This document shows, piece by piece, positions 1 through 11,866 of a DNA stretch of 64,000 nt; the first letter of the stretch is position 1, and each line of letters begins with the position of its first letter. The stretch is from positions 33,627,627 to 33,691,626 of the forward strand of contig OX328097.1 of NCBI GenBank assembly GCA_946811185.2, given 5' to 3'. Made by a program: the position numbers and the translations under genes. A model generated the notes under the pieces. It was given only the letters and a program-made list of their open reading frames with translations. It searched no databases and had not been told where the DNA came from. Source of the stretch: Hippopus hippopus (Eukaryota; Mollusca; Bivalvia; Cardiida; Cardiidae).

Positions 1-31
1 TTGAATTGTGCAGTAGTACCGCAAAATAATA

Positions 32-497
32 TTAATCCTTTACAAACAGTTCCAATTTTAATGACTCCGAAGAATAGTTTGTTTGAATGGTGTTTTACGC
101 CGTTTTCAACATTATTTCAGTCATATCACGGCGACAGTTCACATATTCATGTTTTCCTGGGTTTCACCAGTACTAGGCTAGGACTCTGAACTGTCTTGCC
201 CAAGGACACTCCTGTGAAAAGCCCAGTGGAGCCAGTGAGGCTCGAACCCGGGGCCTCCAGGTCACGAGTCCTACACTTTACCACTGAGCCACACAGGACC
301 CATGACTCCGAAGAACGGGGCTTCATGAAAACATTGTTGGAAAAGGAGAGGATACTCATAAACCAACATTTTGCCCTTTCCTACAAGATTTTCTACAATT
401 ACAAATTCCAACATATGTGCCACTTTATTTAATTTGCTGTTCGCAAATGCTTTCAATATGGACGCGTGTAAAATTTTGCCGTCTGGTAAAACAGTTA
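32..497 (+). repeat. H2 fold-back MITE-like copy, interrupted by a SINE
   Basis: Family H2 is defined here. It begins TTAAcyCTTTACCAAACAAT, ends TTTGGTAAAGRGTTAA, and carries a central hairpin whose arm reads GGAGAAAATGCTGGT. An internal segment near GTCGTCTGCAAATGC recurs in most copies. This copy is degenerate, and its left part is separated from its right part by the SINE at 75-301. Confidence 0.7.
75..301 (-). mobile_element. tRNA-derived SINE, full length, with target-site duplication
   Basis: Read on the minus strand it starts with a tRNA-like head. The A-box-like TGGCTCAGTGG maps to 281-291 and the B-box-like GGTTCGAGCC to 239-248. A core follows, and the tail ends in an ACGGCGTAAAACACCATTC-type segment. 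The 14-bp direct repeat ATGACTCCGAAGAA at 61-74 and 302-315 is the target duplication. The host sequence is an H2 element, so the SINE is the younger insertion. Confidence 0.85.
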
Positions 498-622
498 GTT
501 GGTTACCTCCCACTTTTTGTGGAAAAAGGATAAAAAAAAATTATTCCTAACAATGGCTCTCAACCAGCTCTACTCCTTTCAAGCTTTTTACGACGTGCTC
601 TTTACTCAAAAGCGTCAGTCTG

Positions 623-813
623 TTAACCCTTAGGCTGCTAAGCGCGACTCACTGACCTTTTGCTGACAGTGTAGATCAAGATCAGACTGCACAGAACGTG
701 CAGTCTGATCTTGGATCTACACTGTCCGATGAAGAGAATTTGAAATAGCATCAATCGGGTTTTTAATCTCGGCTTGAAAGTTTTATTTAATCTATTTGCC
801 AGGATAAGAGTTA
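623..813 (+). repeat. H1 fold-back MITE-like copy
   Basis: Family H1 is defined here. It is about 200 bp, starts TTAACCCTTAGGCTGCTA, ends AGGATAAGRGTTA, and has a strong central hairpin with arm GATCAGACTGCAC and its complement. There is no coding capacity. Confidence 0.75.
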
Positions 814-885
814 GCAATGCATTTTACTTTTATCGAACACGACCCTCTATATTTAACGCGTTTGTTAAAGATGCGAGAATATATA

Positions 886-1142
886 TGAGCCATGCTCTGT
901 GAAAAGGGGGCTTAATACATCTGCGAAAAGTATCGATCCAGGTCAGCCTGCGCAATCCGCGCAGGCTGACCTGGGCCGAAATTTTTTGCTATTGGTCAAC
1001 TTTCTGTATGCCCAAGGAGCAGTCTATCTCATGATTAAGTTTTTTTTTTTAGGATATTGTGGATCCATAAATATGCGATGGCTTGCCTGGTACCATGGAT
1101 CACGGGGATGCAGTAAGCCCCCTTTTGCAGGAGGATGGCTCG
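886..1142 (+). repeat. H3 fold-back MITE-like copy
   Basis: Family H3 is defined here. It is about 260 bp with ends GAGCCATGCTCTG...AAAAGGGGG and GCCCCCTTTTGC...ATGGCTC. An internal hairpin has arm CAGGTCAGCCTGCGCA. Confidence 0.75.
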
Positions 1143-2389
1143 TATGCAGGGGCCTCAATCAATGAAAATTCGATTCTTACTTCAAATACCAACCTATTTC
1201 GTCTCAGTTTACCAGGGACAATATAAAACTTGACTTCATGCTCATCTGAGTTTGTCCTAAACCTTAAATATCATTAATGCTTCAGACGGTGAGAAAATTT
1301 GAAAAAAAAAAATAGACATAAATCAAAGGAAAAAGGACGAAATTTCCATAAAAGTTAAGAACTTACTCCGAAAGTTGTATTCAATTATACAACGTTGAAA
1401 TTTCATGCTTTACTGAGTTGAGCACGGAAAAAGTTTTACAAGCAGTGAGCCAGGGGCCGTAAGCTTCCCACAACAGGCTTCTTTAATTCGAATCTGAATC
1501 CAAATTTAAGGACTAGGCTAGTAGCTATTTGATTGGCCGAGGCAGATTGTTTCGTCCTATCTGATGGTCTTGGAATTTAAAATTCGAACAATAGTCAATT
1601 TACAGATGTTGTTGGTAAGTATACCTCTTCAGGTATAGGGTGAACCGCCCCTTTCTCTCCCCCCCCCCCTCAAAAAAAAAAAATGCCACCCATGGAATCA
1701 TTAATAAAATTCATAACCCTTTCTGCAATCCAACCATATTTGGTACAAATGAACTTCAGTAGACTATGCCTTACGTGTCCACCAAGTTTCAGTCATGAAT
1801 GTCCAACAGTCTTTGTTTTATTTTTGTTCCATGATATGCTCCAAATGTGCACCTCTGCATTGCAAGCACACCTGGATACGACTCCATGAGTGGCATTTTT
1901 TGGGGCTCATCCTGTATATATAGATATTACGCCATAATTTTGCAATGAATAGTTAAAAGGCCAAATGCGCCGATTACGTAGGATTGCATTCACATAGGTT
2001 CCATGACGACATGTCTGATCTCAGAGAGATAGGCGGAAGTCCCGATTGCAAAACGACCATCCCATTATTCAAATGCCAAAACTACACATTATCTCAACGA
2101 ATATTACGGTCCAGTTTCTTTACGTTTGCAATGAAAAACATATTTATTTAGTAGTATTGACTGTCTTTTACAGGAAAAATTTGTTTCCAGGGAAAAAAAA
2201 ATATTCCCGCCTTACAAGCACATTCTAGATAGAATACTCGTAATTACGGTCCTTCATCACACAGGTCGTCGTGGTATAGGCCACAACCATTCATATATCC
2301 CGGCGTGAATTTTATCTTAAAAATATTTTAAATAACTAACGTATTTTACAAATTCTTTCTAAAAATCTTGAACAGCTAAATAAGAAATT
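1143..2389. other. Non-coding stretch, nothing recognised
   Basis: AT-rich sequence with a C/A homopolymer block at about 1,660-1,682. I see no supported exon, RNA gene or repeat family member. Confidence 0.5.
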
Positions 2390-2600
2390 TTAACCCTTTA
2401 GCTGCTAAGCGCGACTCACTGACCCATTGCGGACGGTGTAGATCAAGATCAGACTGCACAGAACATGCAGTCTGATCTTGGATCTACACTGTCCGATGAG
2501 GAGATATTTTTCTCCAAAAATGAATTTGAAATATCATCATTAGTGTTTTTACTATGGGCTTGAAAGTTTCATTTAATTTATTTATCAGGACAAGGGTTAA
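2390..2600 (+). repeat. H1 copy
   Basis: A well-preserved copy with both TTAACCCTTT...AAGGGTTAA ends and the complete central hairpin. Confidence 0.75.
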
Positions 2601-3174
2601 GGGGTTGAATGCACGCCGGTATGTACAGCTGATTAACACTTTACCAAGCAATGCCGAGTCTCAACGATCCTGAGAAAAGAAACTGTTATAAACAAAGTGG
2701 GTAAAAGAGAAAAATGCCGGTAGCCAACATTTTCTGTTTTGAAGTTTTGCAAGTCTAAAATGTTTGTCTTCTGACAAAGAGTAAACCATATCCTGTCATA
2801 AAAGTACACTGAAAAGAGTGTATCTTAGTCTACCCCCACCGCGTCTCTAAGGGCGAGTTCAACTTAACTCGAACATCGACTCGATGAACACAAGTAACAG
2901 CCATCCGATCATCGCCATGTCATCTCTAACATTTACTCTATGCTGGAATGGTGTCACACTTGGCTCTTTGCTACATTAGAAATGGTGTGAAAAATCTCAG
3001 TCTTTGACCCTCTGTTGTATTTTAATTGACAAGTTCAGAGCTTGCTATCTGTTTCTATTAGACATATGTCCGGTGTCGTACATCGGAAGCTAAGAGAATG
3101 GCACCTCAACTTATTGCTTTTTTTGTCATTCCATCTCAAATACAACTACCGCTGCCTTGAAAAATTACGGCAAA
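2601..3174. other. Non-coding stretch, nothing recognised
   Basis: No supported coding or repeat feature. Confidence 0.5.
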
Positions 3175-4265
3175 AAAGAGGGCCATGATGGCCCTGTATC
3201 GCTCACTGACTAATATGTACAAACCATAGAACAAAACATTACCATTCGAGGCCAAATGTTTTCGAACAAGAAGATTTGTAAATTTTCTATATAAAAATTA
3301 TGTTGTGACCCCATGGCAAGGCCATTTTTGACCACAGAGCTAAAATTACTTCGATCCTGGTAGAGGTCCACAAGATATAGTCACACACAAAATAATACGG
3401 GTCTAGGCTTTATGGTTATAAACAAGAAGATTTTCTAAGTTTCCTCAATATAATACCCCTGTAAAAACATGAGAACCTGGCTTATTTCGATTCAAGGGCT
3501 AAATTTTCAACAAAGTCAGAAGTGATTCACCAGATACAGCTATGTGCCAAATTTGGTAGCCCTAGGCCTAACGGTAAGGAACCAGAAGATTTTTTTAAGT
3601 TTTATTACTATATAAGTCCACGTGATACTTGTGATCCCCAGGACAGGGCCAATTTTGGTCCCAGGGCTATGCATTGAAGAATCTTAGTGAAGGTCTATTA
3701 GAATTTCAAAATTTTCACTGTACAAGCCCATGTAAAACTTGCAACCCCGGGGGCGAGGCCCCGGGGCTCCCGGGTTATAATTTGAAGAATCTAAGTAGAG
3801 GTCCATTTGATGAAGCTAGATGCCAAATCTGGTATCTCTAGGCCATACGGTTTAAAACCAGAAGACTTTTGAATAGCTATATAAGCCTATGTAAAACTTG
3901 TGACCCCGGGGCGGGGCCAATTTTGACCCAAGGGCTATAATTTGAAAATAAATAAATAAATAAATAAAAGTACATTAGATGAAGCTACTTACCAAATTTG
4001 GTACCTCTAGACATTACGATTTCGGACAAGAAGATTTTCAAGCATTTTCAATATTTTTCAGTTTTGTTGCCATAGCAACCAGGGTTACAGGAATTAAACT
4101 CTTTCAAGAAATTCTAAAGACGCCAAAGGCAGAATCGTTTCGGTGGAGTTTGGTGAAATTTGGTTGCGTAGTTTTAGAGAAGATGTTTGAAATAAAGGAC
4201 GGACGCACGACGGACTTAGGGCAATGACATAAGCCGAATCATGACGTAAACTGGTCTTGTGACAA
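3175..4265. repeat. Internally repetitive element with about 170-bp degenerate units
   Basis: It opens with the palindrome AGGGCCATGATGGCCCT. It then repeats a unit containing (T)GTGACCCC.GGGG..GGGCCA, an AGGGCTA-like block, GAAGAATCT.AGT..AGGTC, a segment on possible-taxon themes such as CCAAAT.TGGTA, and an ACCAGAAGATTTT block. About five degenerate units are visible. The right part holds GGACGGACGCACGACGG. No long reading frame crosses it. It resembles a dispersed molluscan repeat, but I cannot assign a family name. Confidence 0.5.
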
Positions 4266-4269
4266 GCAG

Positions 4270-4387
4270 AAAATTTAAACAATGCAAAGAGTTTCGACCC
4301 AAGTCAGCTTGCACGGACAGCGAAGGCTGACATGGGTCAGTACTTTTTGCAGATACATTTAGCCCCCTTTTCACAGAACATGACTCA
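4270..4387 (+). repeat. H3 fragment
   Basis: It keeps the internal hairpin (CCAAGTCAGCTTGCACGG and its complement) and one end (TTTAGCCCCCTTTTCACAG). The other half is missing. Confidence 0.55.
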
Positions 4388-4971
4388 TATGTTGTCTTGA
4401 TTTTCTTGGTTTATATTGAATTTTTTAAATTTTAAAGCAAACAATTTAAAAAACGCCTAGAATTAACTAGACTGAAAGTTCGGTTTCAAACTTTTCCGAG
4501 GGAAAGGGAATAGGCCTTCCCTTGCACTCCTCTACCACAACTATGAATCTACATGCATAGAGGGATAGCTATGCCCCTGAAAGAAGGGTACGAAATTTTT
4601 CTTTTTTTTTTCCTTTCGTAATCGAAAAATCAAGATTTTGTTGCATATCTATCAGACTGTGAAAGTAGCAATATATCATAAAGTCGATGAAAAAGAACGC
4701 TAATAGTACAAGATGTTACGCCTCAGTGCTTAACTATGGTAAGATGCGAAGGAACAGATAAAAACATGGAATATTATGTTGTAGAGACTTTCCTGTGGTT
4801 TGTATTTGCTTCGAGCTGCGTGGGAAAATTTGATATCTCGCGAGACCGAAGGTTAATCAATCAATACAGGGACAAAATGCATAGCAGTTATGTAACGAAA
4901 AAAAAATGCGAGTATATTTACATGGACATACGCGAAAGACATGTACATTGAAATAATAAACCTTCCTTCAT
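4388..4971. other. Non-coding stretch, nothing recognised
   Basis: A short open frame at 4,736-4,951 has no recognisable similarity or context, so I do not call it a gene. Confidence 0.45.
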
Positions 4972-5063
4972 AGTTAACTTTTTACCAAGCAATCCTGTAC
5001 TTTAACTTCCTTGAGGTAGACGGGTTTCGAAAATCTTGTGGGAGAAGGAGAAAATGCTAGAAA
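4972..5063 (+). repeat. H2 5' half
   Basis: It starts TTAACTTTTTACCAAGCAAT and stops just after the first hairpin arm (GGAGAAAATGCT). Confidence 0.6.
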
Positions 5064-5141
5064 TCACATACATGCGGTCTGATCCTGGTCTTCACTCCCC
5101 GTTTCTCTGATAGGCCCAATGATTTTAGTCTTATGATACTA

Positions 5142-6558
5142 TACTGAACGCAAACAGTTTAGTCGTACTTTTTATTTTGTGACGAAAAGTACTCTGTTTT
5201 TCTGAAAAAGCATATGACAAACGAAGGATAATGACAAAAGCACGTGCGCCACGGCTGTTTAGACAATACGAAATGTGTTTGTCTTCTTTCCTGTTGCACT
5301 GTCATTACAACTTTGGAGCTAACAAAAAAGCGTTGGAATTAAAAACTTTTTGAGAGATGTGACGCCGGCCTGGAATGACGTTAGATCAACGAAACACTGC
5401 ATTAGGGATGCTGATTGCAGGTGCTCCTGTACGGGATGTTGCCAGGCAGTTCAATTATTCCGAACGCACTATTCAGCGTCTTAGAGCGCGCTTTCATCAA
5501 ACAAAGACAGTTTCTGACCGTCCACGTTCAGGAAGACCTCGAAAAACGACACCAAGAGAGGACTGATACGTCGTAACCTCTTCGTGTCTGGTCTTGCAGA
5601 ATGATTGCAACCCGTCTGATGAATGCCACCCGCACTTGTGTGTCACTGTTGACCATTCGAAAACCCTTAGAAGTGCTGGTTTGAGAGGACGTCTACACAG
5701 ACCATACGTTGGTGTTCCGTTAACGGAACGTCACCAAAGGCTAAGGCTGAATTGGGCAAGAGTACATTATTGATGGACCAGGCGAAGATGGAAATGTGTT
5801 CTTTTTTCAGAAGAGTCATATTTTAATGTCCAGTTTGCCGTTGGGAGAATAAGGGTATGGAGACGGATGGGAGAACGCATGGATGCTGCAAGCATCAACG
5901 AACGGGACAATTACGTCGGTGGAAACATTATGGTATGGGGAGGCATATCACATAGTGGTAAATTAGAACTGGTAACTGTTCATGGACACCTAAATGTCCG
6001 ACGTTATTGCGACGAAATCATCACTCCTCTTGAGATTCCCTACATGCAAAGACGCAGAGCTGACAATCTGCAGCAAGACAAGGCTCGACCCCATGTTGTT
6101 CGTTACACTAGGGACGTTTTGCAGCACAGCAACATTCAGACACTCGACTGGCCGGCACATTCTCCAGATCTTTCACCTATTGAACATCTTTGAGACCATT
6201 TGGGTAGGGTTGTTCGACAACGTCTTGACGTCAACAACGTGAGGGAAGTGGAACATACTCTTCATATTGAGTGGCGAAGAATACCTCTACGTGTGATAAG
6301 GACTCTCATAAACAGTCTGCGGCGAAGATGTGCAGAAGTGGTGAATCACAGGGGTGGGCAGGCATGATTTTGACTTCAAAAAAGTTTATCAAAATCTAGC
6401 TTATTATCATTAATTATTGTTGGATCTGACGCAATCCCCTGATTTTAAGAGGAAATTTGATTAACTATTCTAAAAGAGCAAGGGTATGTTTAGTTGTCAT
6501 TAAATTTTAACAAATCACTATGCTTAAGACGAAACAACTAAACTTTTTGCTCTCAGTA
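5142..6558 (+). mobile_element. Tc1/mariner-type transposon, decayed
   Basis: Inverted ends of about 27 bp match with four mismatches: the left begins TACTGAACGCAAACAGTTTA, and the complement of the right begins TACTGAGAGCAAAAAGTTTA. The element is flanked by TA at 5,140-5,141 and 6,559-6,560, as expected for this superfamily. At 1,417 bp it is in the usual Tc1 size range. It contains one broken transposase. Confidence 0.85.
5375..6366 (+). pseudogene. Tc1-like transposase, broken
   Basis: The first piece (5,375-5,566) is an N-terminal helix-turn-helix domain with a GRPRKT-type linker between its two DNA-binding halves. A later piece (5,867-6,193) has GGNIMVWGGIS, KARPHV and WPAHSPDLSPIEHL, which surround the second and third catalytic acids of Tc1 transposases. 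The region around the first catalytic Asp (SEESYF, about 5,810) and the linking sequence lie in other frames, and a TGA follows IEHL. Several frameshifts and stops separate the pieces, so the enzyme cannot be made. Its role would have been cut-and-paste movement of the surrounding element. Confidence 0.85.
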
Positions 6559-6560
6559 TA

Positions 6561-6768
6561 ATTAACTCTTACTTGGACAACCAAACGAAAGACCAGTCCA
6601 AATAAAAGTACATGCAGACGACAAAATAAACATGACTCAAAAACCGATGTCTTTATTTCTTTTGAATGAACGAAAACATGTTACCAGCATTTTCTCCTTT
6701 TCCCACAATGTTTTCAAAAGCCTTATCCTTAAAGATCGTCAAAACTCGGATTGTTTGGTAAAGGGTTA
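6561..6768 (-). repeat. H2 copy abutting the Tc1 element
   Basis: The inverted copy runs from TTAACTCTTACTTGG to GTTTGGTAAAGGGTTA and keeps one hairpin arm (CCAGCATTTTCTCC). It starts right at the right TA of the Tc1 insertion, so the Tc1 may have inserted at its edge. Confidence 0.6.
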
Positions 6769-7107
6769 CACGCGATATTTGTTTCTCCAATGGTCAGTGA
6801 CAATGAGTGTTCCGCGGGAGACGCTAACTGAATTGCAACCCGGATCGATGTACTGAATTATCCTAGTCTAGACTGGTCGTGTATAGCAATAAAAATATCC
6901 ACTCCGTGAGTGAGCGTGCATGATGCTCATAAAAAACGCAACACTACGATAAAATGCGTATCCAATATTGATCCTGACTGTGCATAAGGTTTTGCTGTAA
7001 CAAAGATCATTCTTTTACAGAGTAGAACAAGCTGTGTACACATATATGAGTAGGTGCATGGTTCATAGTCATGAGAACATAAAGTATAGATAGTACGAGT
7101 TAGTCTT

Positions 7108-7733
7108 TTCGGCCGTCCATCCGTCCGTCCGTCCGTCCGTCCGTCTCTGTCCCTCTCTCTCTCTCTCTCTGCGATACTATATATCTCAGTCCTTCCTTTG
7201 AAGATCCTACCAATATTTCCTACACTTCTATATATACAAATTCTACCTTCCAAGTCGAAATTATTTGTCGTCTGCAGATGCCTTTAGTTTCCACAAGTTT
7301 GAAATTTCGTCGTTTGGTAAGTAGTACAGAATCTATGTTGCATCATGCAGTTTAGCCCATTACAAAAACAATCCCGTTTTTTATAAGGGGTGAAAGCGTT
7401 GTTCATGATGCCTATGATACATCTCTAGATAGAATCAAACGATTTCATCAGCTAATCCTCTATTTCTCTTTGTCTCCTGTTTGTCTTCTTTCCGTCTCAC
7501 TGCCTGCTTCCCTCAATCTCTTGCCCTGTTTGTCCCGATCTCTCTCTCTCTCTCTCTCTCTCTACACGAATTTGTCAGAATGTCTAACTAAATCTTCTTC
7601 CATCTACATTCACATTCATTCTTAATTCTATCGTGCCTCTTTCTTTCTCTTTCTGCCCCTCTCTCTCTCTCTCTCTCAGGATCTGTCTCTGTGACTGTCT
7701 CTCTCTGTGTCTTTGCGTGTCTGTCTGTCTGTC

Positions 7734-7785
<52 letters not shown>
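7108..7785. repeat. Cluster of microsatellites (CCGT)n and (CT)n
   Basis: (CCGT/CCAT)n lies at about 7,108-7,146. Pyrimidine CT tracts follow at about 7,150-7,170, 7,540-7,563, 7,658-7,678 and 7,690-7,785, with short GTCT repeats. There is no gene. Confidence 0.85.
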
Positions 7786-7788
<3 letters not shown>

Positions 7789-8415
7789 AGTTACATTTAG
7801 TATCTTATTTTTTCTCCTTTTTTCAGTCCATTTTTAATCATCTTTTATCCGTCATTATGTATTTCATCTTACTGCAGTAATTCTACTCTTAACAATATTA
7901 TTTTGCTTGCCCGCATATCCATCTGTGCCCATCTGTCAAAACCAAATATTTTAGTTCGCCTAGTCTGCTTAATATCCACCATGGAGATCCACAAAGAAGA
8001 CTAAAGTAACGTATCATTTTACATTACAAATCTACCGTGTAAATACATAAATATGATACTTACTGTTCACTTCTATGCACCAAAATATGTCACAACTGCT
8101 ATTATTTTCCTCTCTTTACCCAATTTTCGTCCGCGATAAAAAATTCTGCAATTCAAGTTATTTCCCTATCGAACACCATATATGGTCAATTAACCACATG
8201 TAGTAACAGATAAACGAAAAGAAGGCATATGACTATTTGTTGAGGTTGCTGGCTGGATGTAGTCTCTACTTAGTACAAGGATGCAGTCGATTATCACGTG
8301 ACTTGACACTGAACCTCGATCTGAGGTCAGTCTGCTTATACATTGTAATGCGTAAAACTTGATCTATATGGTTGTATACGTACGTACATTAGCCATTAAA
8401 CCCCCCCCCCACCTC
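7786..8415. other. Non-coding stretch, nothing recognised
   Basis: No supported exon. A C-run lies at about 8,400-8,410. Confidence 0.5.
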
Positions 8416-8820
8416 CCTTAACTCTCTACCAGATAACAAAAATTTAGGGACGTCCAAATAGACAGCTTCTGCAGACGACATATTAATTGTGGTTCAAATG
8501 ATGGGATTTGTCTTTGCAAAGGTTGAAAACAGAGAGGGAAAGGGAGAAGTTGCTGGTTACCAGCATTTCTCATTATTCCACCATGTCTTTAACTCTTTAC
8601 CAAACTACAAAATTTCAGACTGGTCAATACTGCAAGCTTTGACAGATGACACTTTGAACGTAGCTCAGATGATGAAATTTGTCTTTTGGAAAGGTAAAAA
8701 CACTGTGGTAAATGAAGAAAATACTGATCACAAGCATTTTCTCTTTTTCCTACAATGTTTTCAAAAGCCATTTTTCTTGGGATATGTACACATCTCGGGG
8801 TTGTTTGGTAAAGGTAAAAT
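8416..8820 (-). repeat. Two adjacent degenerate H2 copies
   Basis: Two copies follow each other in inverted orientation (about 8,416-8,588 and 8,589-8,820). Each has the TTAACTCT(C/T)TACCA end and a CAGCATTT-type hairpin arm, and they have diverged from each other. Confidence 0.55.
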
Positions 8821-8848
8821 GCAATGGACTTTTCTGTAGGATGATAGT

Positions 8849-9072
8849 TTAACCCATTGACAAACAATCCCGATTTTGATTGACCTTGAGGTAGAAGGCT
8901 TTTGAAAACATCTTGGGAAAAGAAGAAAATGCTGGTTACCAGCATTTCCTTCTTTTCCCGAAATGTTTTACACCATTTTGAAGACAAATACTACACAATG
9001 TCATTAACTCTGTTTTATGCAATGCTGTCAATTTTGATTAATTTAAAATTTTGTCTTCTTGTAGAGGGTAAT
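8849..9072 (+). repeat. H2 copy
   Basis: TTTAACCCATTGACAAACAAT start, central hairpin around 8,925-8,955 (AAAATGCTGGTTACCAGCAT) and a GTAGAGGGTAA end. Confidence 0.65.
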
Positions 9073-9348
9073 CCCATAGAACCCCAAATGAACAAAATGA
9101 AAATTTGCTTGCAACTTGCGTCTGTTTTTTCTTTTATCCAAAAATGTCTGTGCAAATTTTATGTTGTAAAACTAAGATCAGAAAACAAGTTTAGGGCATG
9201 GATATTCAATATGCATTATTTTCAGTCTGATACTTTATAAAAAGAGAAAAATGGTGGCAAAAGGACACATTGCTCGTCATGAGCAGTTTCTCACAATGCA
9301 TCTATGTTTTCAGAAGTGGTCTGCAAGGCTTCTTGTCGTGCGAGTAAA

Positions 9349-9560
9349 TTAACCCTTATCCTGATAAATAACTTAGATGAAATTTTTAAGCCGATAGTAA
9401 AAAACCTAAATTTTGCTATTTCAAAGGTATTTTTTGTGAGAAAATATGTCCTTATCGGACAGTGTGAATCAAAGATTAGACTGCACGTTCTGTGTAGTCT
9501 GATCTTGATCTACACTGTCCGCACAAGGTCAGTGAGTCGCAATTAGCAGCCCAAGGGTTG
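9349..9560 (-). repeat. H1 copy, inverted
   Basis: Ends are TTAACCCTTATCCTGAT and CAGCCCAAGGGTT. The central hairpin is complete. Confidence 0.7.
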
Positions 9561-9641
9561 ATAGTAGAAAAATATACCCTTTTCCAGGACTGAAGCTCTG
9601 TTTTTGTTAAGTCTTTGTTCAAACAACGATTTTTTTTTAAC

Positions 9642-9647
<6 letters not shown>

Positions 9648-9716
<69 letters not shown>

Positions 9717-9725
9717 CCCCCCCCC
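9648..9725. repeat. Long (CT)n microsatellite followed by a C run
   Basis: About 33 uninterrupted CT units end in a C tract. The Ser/Leu and Arg/Glu open frames across it are artefacts of the repeat. Confidence 0.9.
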
Positions 9726-9862
9726 ATCCTCTGGTTAACCAATTCCTATGATAAAAAAAAAAGACAACTGAGTCTAGATCGGATAGACAAGTTACGCCCA
9801 TCTTTACGGTCTATTCGTTTAAATTTACCTCGGAGCTGTACCTGAGGTCAGATGTTCCACAC

Positions 9863-10074
9863 TTAACCCCTAGGCTGCTATGCGCGACTCCCTGATCTTT
9901 TGCGGACATTGTAGATCAAGATCAGACTGCACAGAACGTGCAGTCTGATCTTGGATCTATACTGTCCGACATGGAGATATTTTTATCCCCAAATTAACTT
10001 TGAAATAGCAACAATTGGGTTTTTACTATGTGCCTGTGTTTTATAATTTACTTAATTAGCAGGATAAGGGTTAA
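9863..10074 (+). repeat. H1 copy
   Basis: Both ends (TTAACCCCTAGGCTGCTA and AGGATAAGGGTTAA) and the central hairpin are intact. Confidence 0.75.
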
Positions 10075-11157
10075 AGAGACATCCATCGATTCAGGTTCTA
10101 CATCTGTTTTGCAAAATATTTGCTATGAATATAGAATATTCTTCGCTTTGAAAATGCGAGCAACGCTATGGCAGGATTTAATGCAACATCACGATTCTAA
10201 CAAATTGTTTGGTATGCACCTGTACATTAAAGGTGGGTATTTAGATTTTTCACATCTCACCAAATTTAAAAATTTATATATCACTGAAATTTATATGAAA
10301 AAAACAATACAAATCATCAATAATTAAGAATCATAAAATTACAAAAAAAAAATTTTTTTTTTGATGGTATTCCCTTAAAAGGCTACGTAGCCTCTTAAGG
10401 TATTTTTAGATTTCGCGCCAAAAATCAAAAAAAGCATTGTGGGAATGTCAAGTGACTGGCACGTGACTAATGACGTTTAAATTCCATAATATAACAGACA
10501 TGTAATTATTTTCCATAATGTCTTCTTCGGACGCTATGTTTGAAGCTTCGTCTGTGTATTTCCGGTATGTAAATGAGCGAGTTACTCATGTAAAAATAGA
10601 CCTTGTTTCCCGTCGGTGTCGACCTGGGCCGCAGTAAATCTCTAATTTCTCTTGTTGTCGGATGGTTTTCGACTACCGGGGTTTTATGAATGAAAATTAA
10701 AAGGCTTTGGGAGTATAAGGATGATTTCTTTGTATTTTTGTAAAATTTTCGTCCCAAAATCTGAAGGGCCACCTTTAAGGGCCCAGTGGAGGCCAAAATA
10801 TTAAAGCAGGTGTCATAATACATTTGAATTTAAATTATACCTTTTAAAAGTATGGAAAATATTGTGGAGATGACAGTTTGTTATCGTGTGGTCGGGCCAT
10901 GTGTTAGTCGCTGGCAGAAAAAAGAATTTTAAATTCAGGCAAAAAGTAAACAAAAGACACAGCTACCTGGCAGGTTTTAACCTAGTTTTGAAATTAATTT
11001 CTCTGTCAGCGACTGACACTTGGACCGACCGTACAATGACAGATTGTCATCTTCACAATAGTTTCCATACTTTTAAATGGTATGATATAAATTAAAATGC
11101 ATTTAAACACCTTCTTTGTTTACTTTTGGGCTTTATTGTCACTTTAAATTGTGTACG
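10075..11157. other. Non-coding stretch with a short palindrome
   Basis: A 28-bp palindrome (half CCTTAAAAGGCTAC) lies at 10,373-10,400 beside an A/T homopolymer block. No supported gene. Confidence 0.5.
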
Positions 11158-11312
11158 GGCCGTTATCTGACATGGGTCGAAACTTTTTGCCATTTGTAAA
11201 TTTTATGAATGTCAACTGACCCTTCTACTCCAGATCTCGTCGATTTTATGTTTCATAATCATGCGATGTCTTGCTTGGTATAATGCATCATTTTGCGAGA
11301 TAATAGCTCAAA
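11158..11312 (+). repeat. H3 fragment
   Basis: It keeps the 3' part of H3 (CATGCGATG.CTTG.TTGGTATAATG) but has lost the terminal repeats. Confidence 0.45.
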
Positions 11313-11333
11313 CATTGTCAGACATTCTCATAA

Positions 11334-11519
11334 GGCCTGCAACACGCGAAAAGGGCCATTCGGACATTTGCGTAAAGCGTCGTCTCGGATCAGCCTGCGC
11401 AGTCCGCCCAGGCTAATCCAAAACGACACTTTCCGTTTTTATGTAATTTTCTGTTTTGCGCAAGTCTTCTGAAGGACAAAATCTAATGTCCGAATGCTCC
11501 TTTTCGCGTGTTGCAAGCC
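11334..11519 (+). repeat. H4 fold-back element, internally deleted copy
   Basis: Family H4 is defined here. The ends are GGCCTGCAACACGCGAAAAG and CTTTTCGCGTGTTGCAAGCC. Each end is followed by GGGCATTCGGACATTTGCGT or its complement and by AGCCTGCGCAG hairpins. This copy lacks the second internal hairpin present in the two longer copies. Confidence 0.75.
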
Positions 11520-11866
11520 ATAATGTCGTTGATACTATAATCCATAACCTGCTATGTACATTGAATTCCACTCATCACAAACATCCGTTGTTTTGTGTGT
11601 ACTTCCACTAATTTTATTCATGAATAGAGCCTGAACTCTGACGATGGTCCGTGGATGATAATATTTATTATTCTTTTATCATCGTTTATCTGACCCATAA
11701 AAAGTGAGAAAAATGCCTGTGTATAATGGGAAGTCGATACATGAAACCTTCATTCAGGTCTGGATAACAATGGTCGTTTATATTACTTAGATAATTACAC
11801 AGTTTAAAGGAGCATGTCCGGATTTTTGCTGTGAATCATTTCTTTTTTTATTAAACAAAATATAAA

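Noticed and set aside
8489..8987. Two overlapping frames of over 110 codons on opposite strands
   Set aside because: Both fall in H2 repeats, whose hairpins create open frames on both strands. The same explains similar frames at 14,334-14,616 and 26,771-27,188.
9476..9845. Arg/Glu and Ser/Leu repeat frames
   Set aside because: They are translations of the (CT)n microsatellite.
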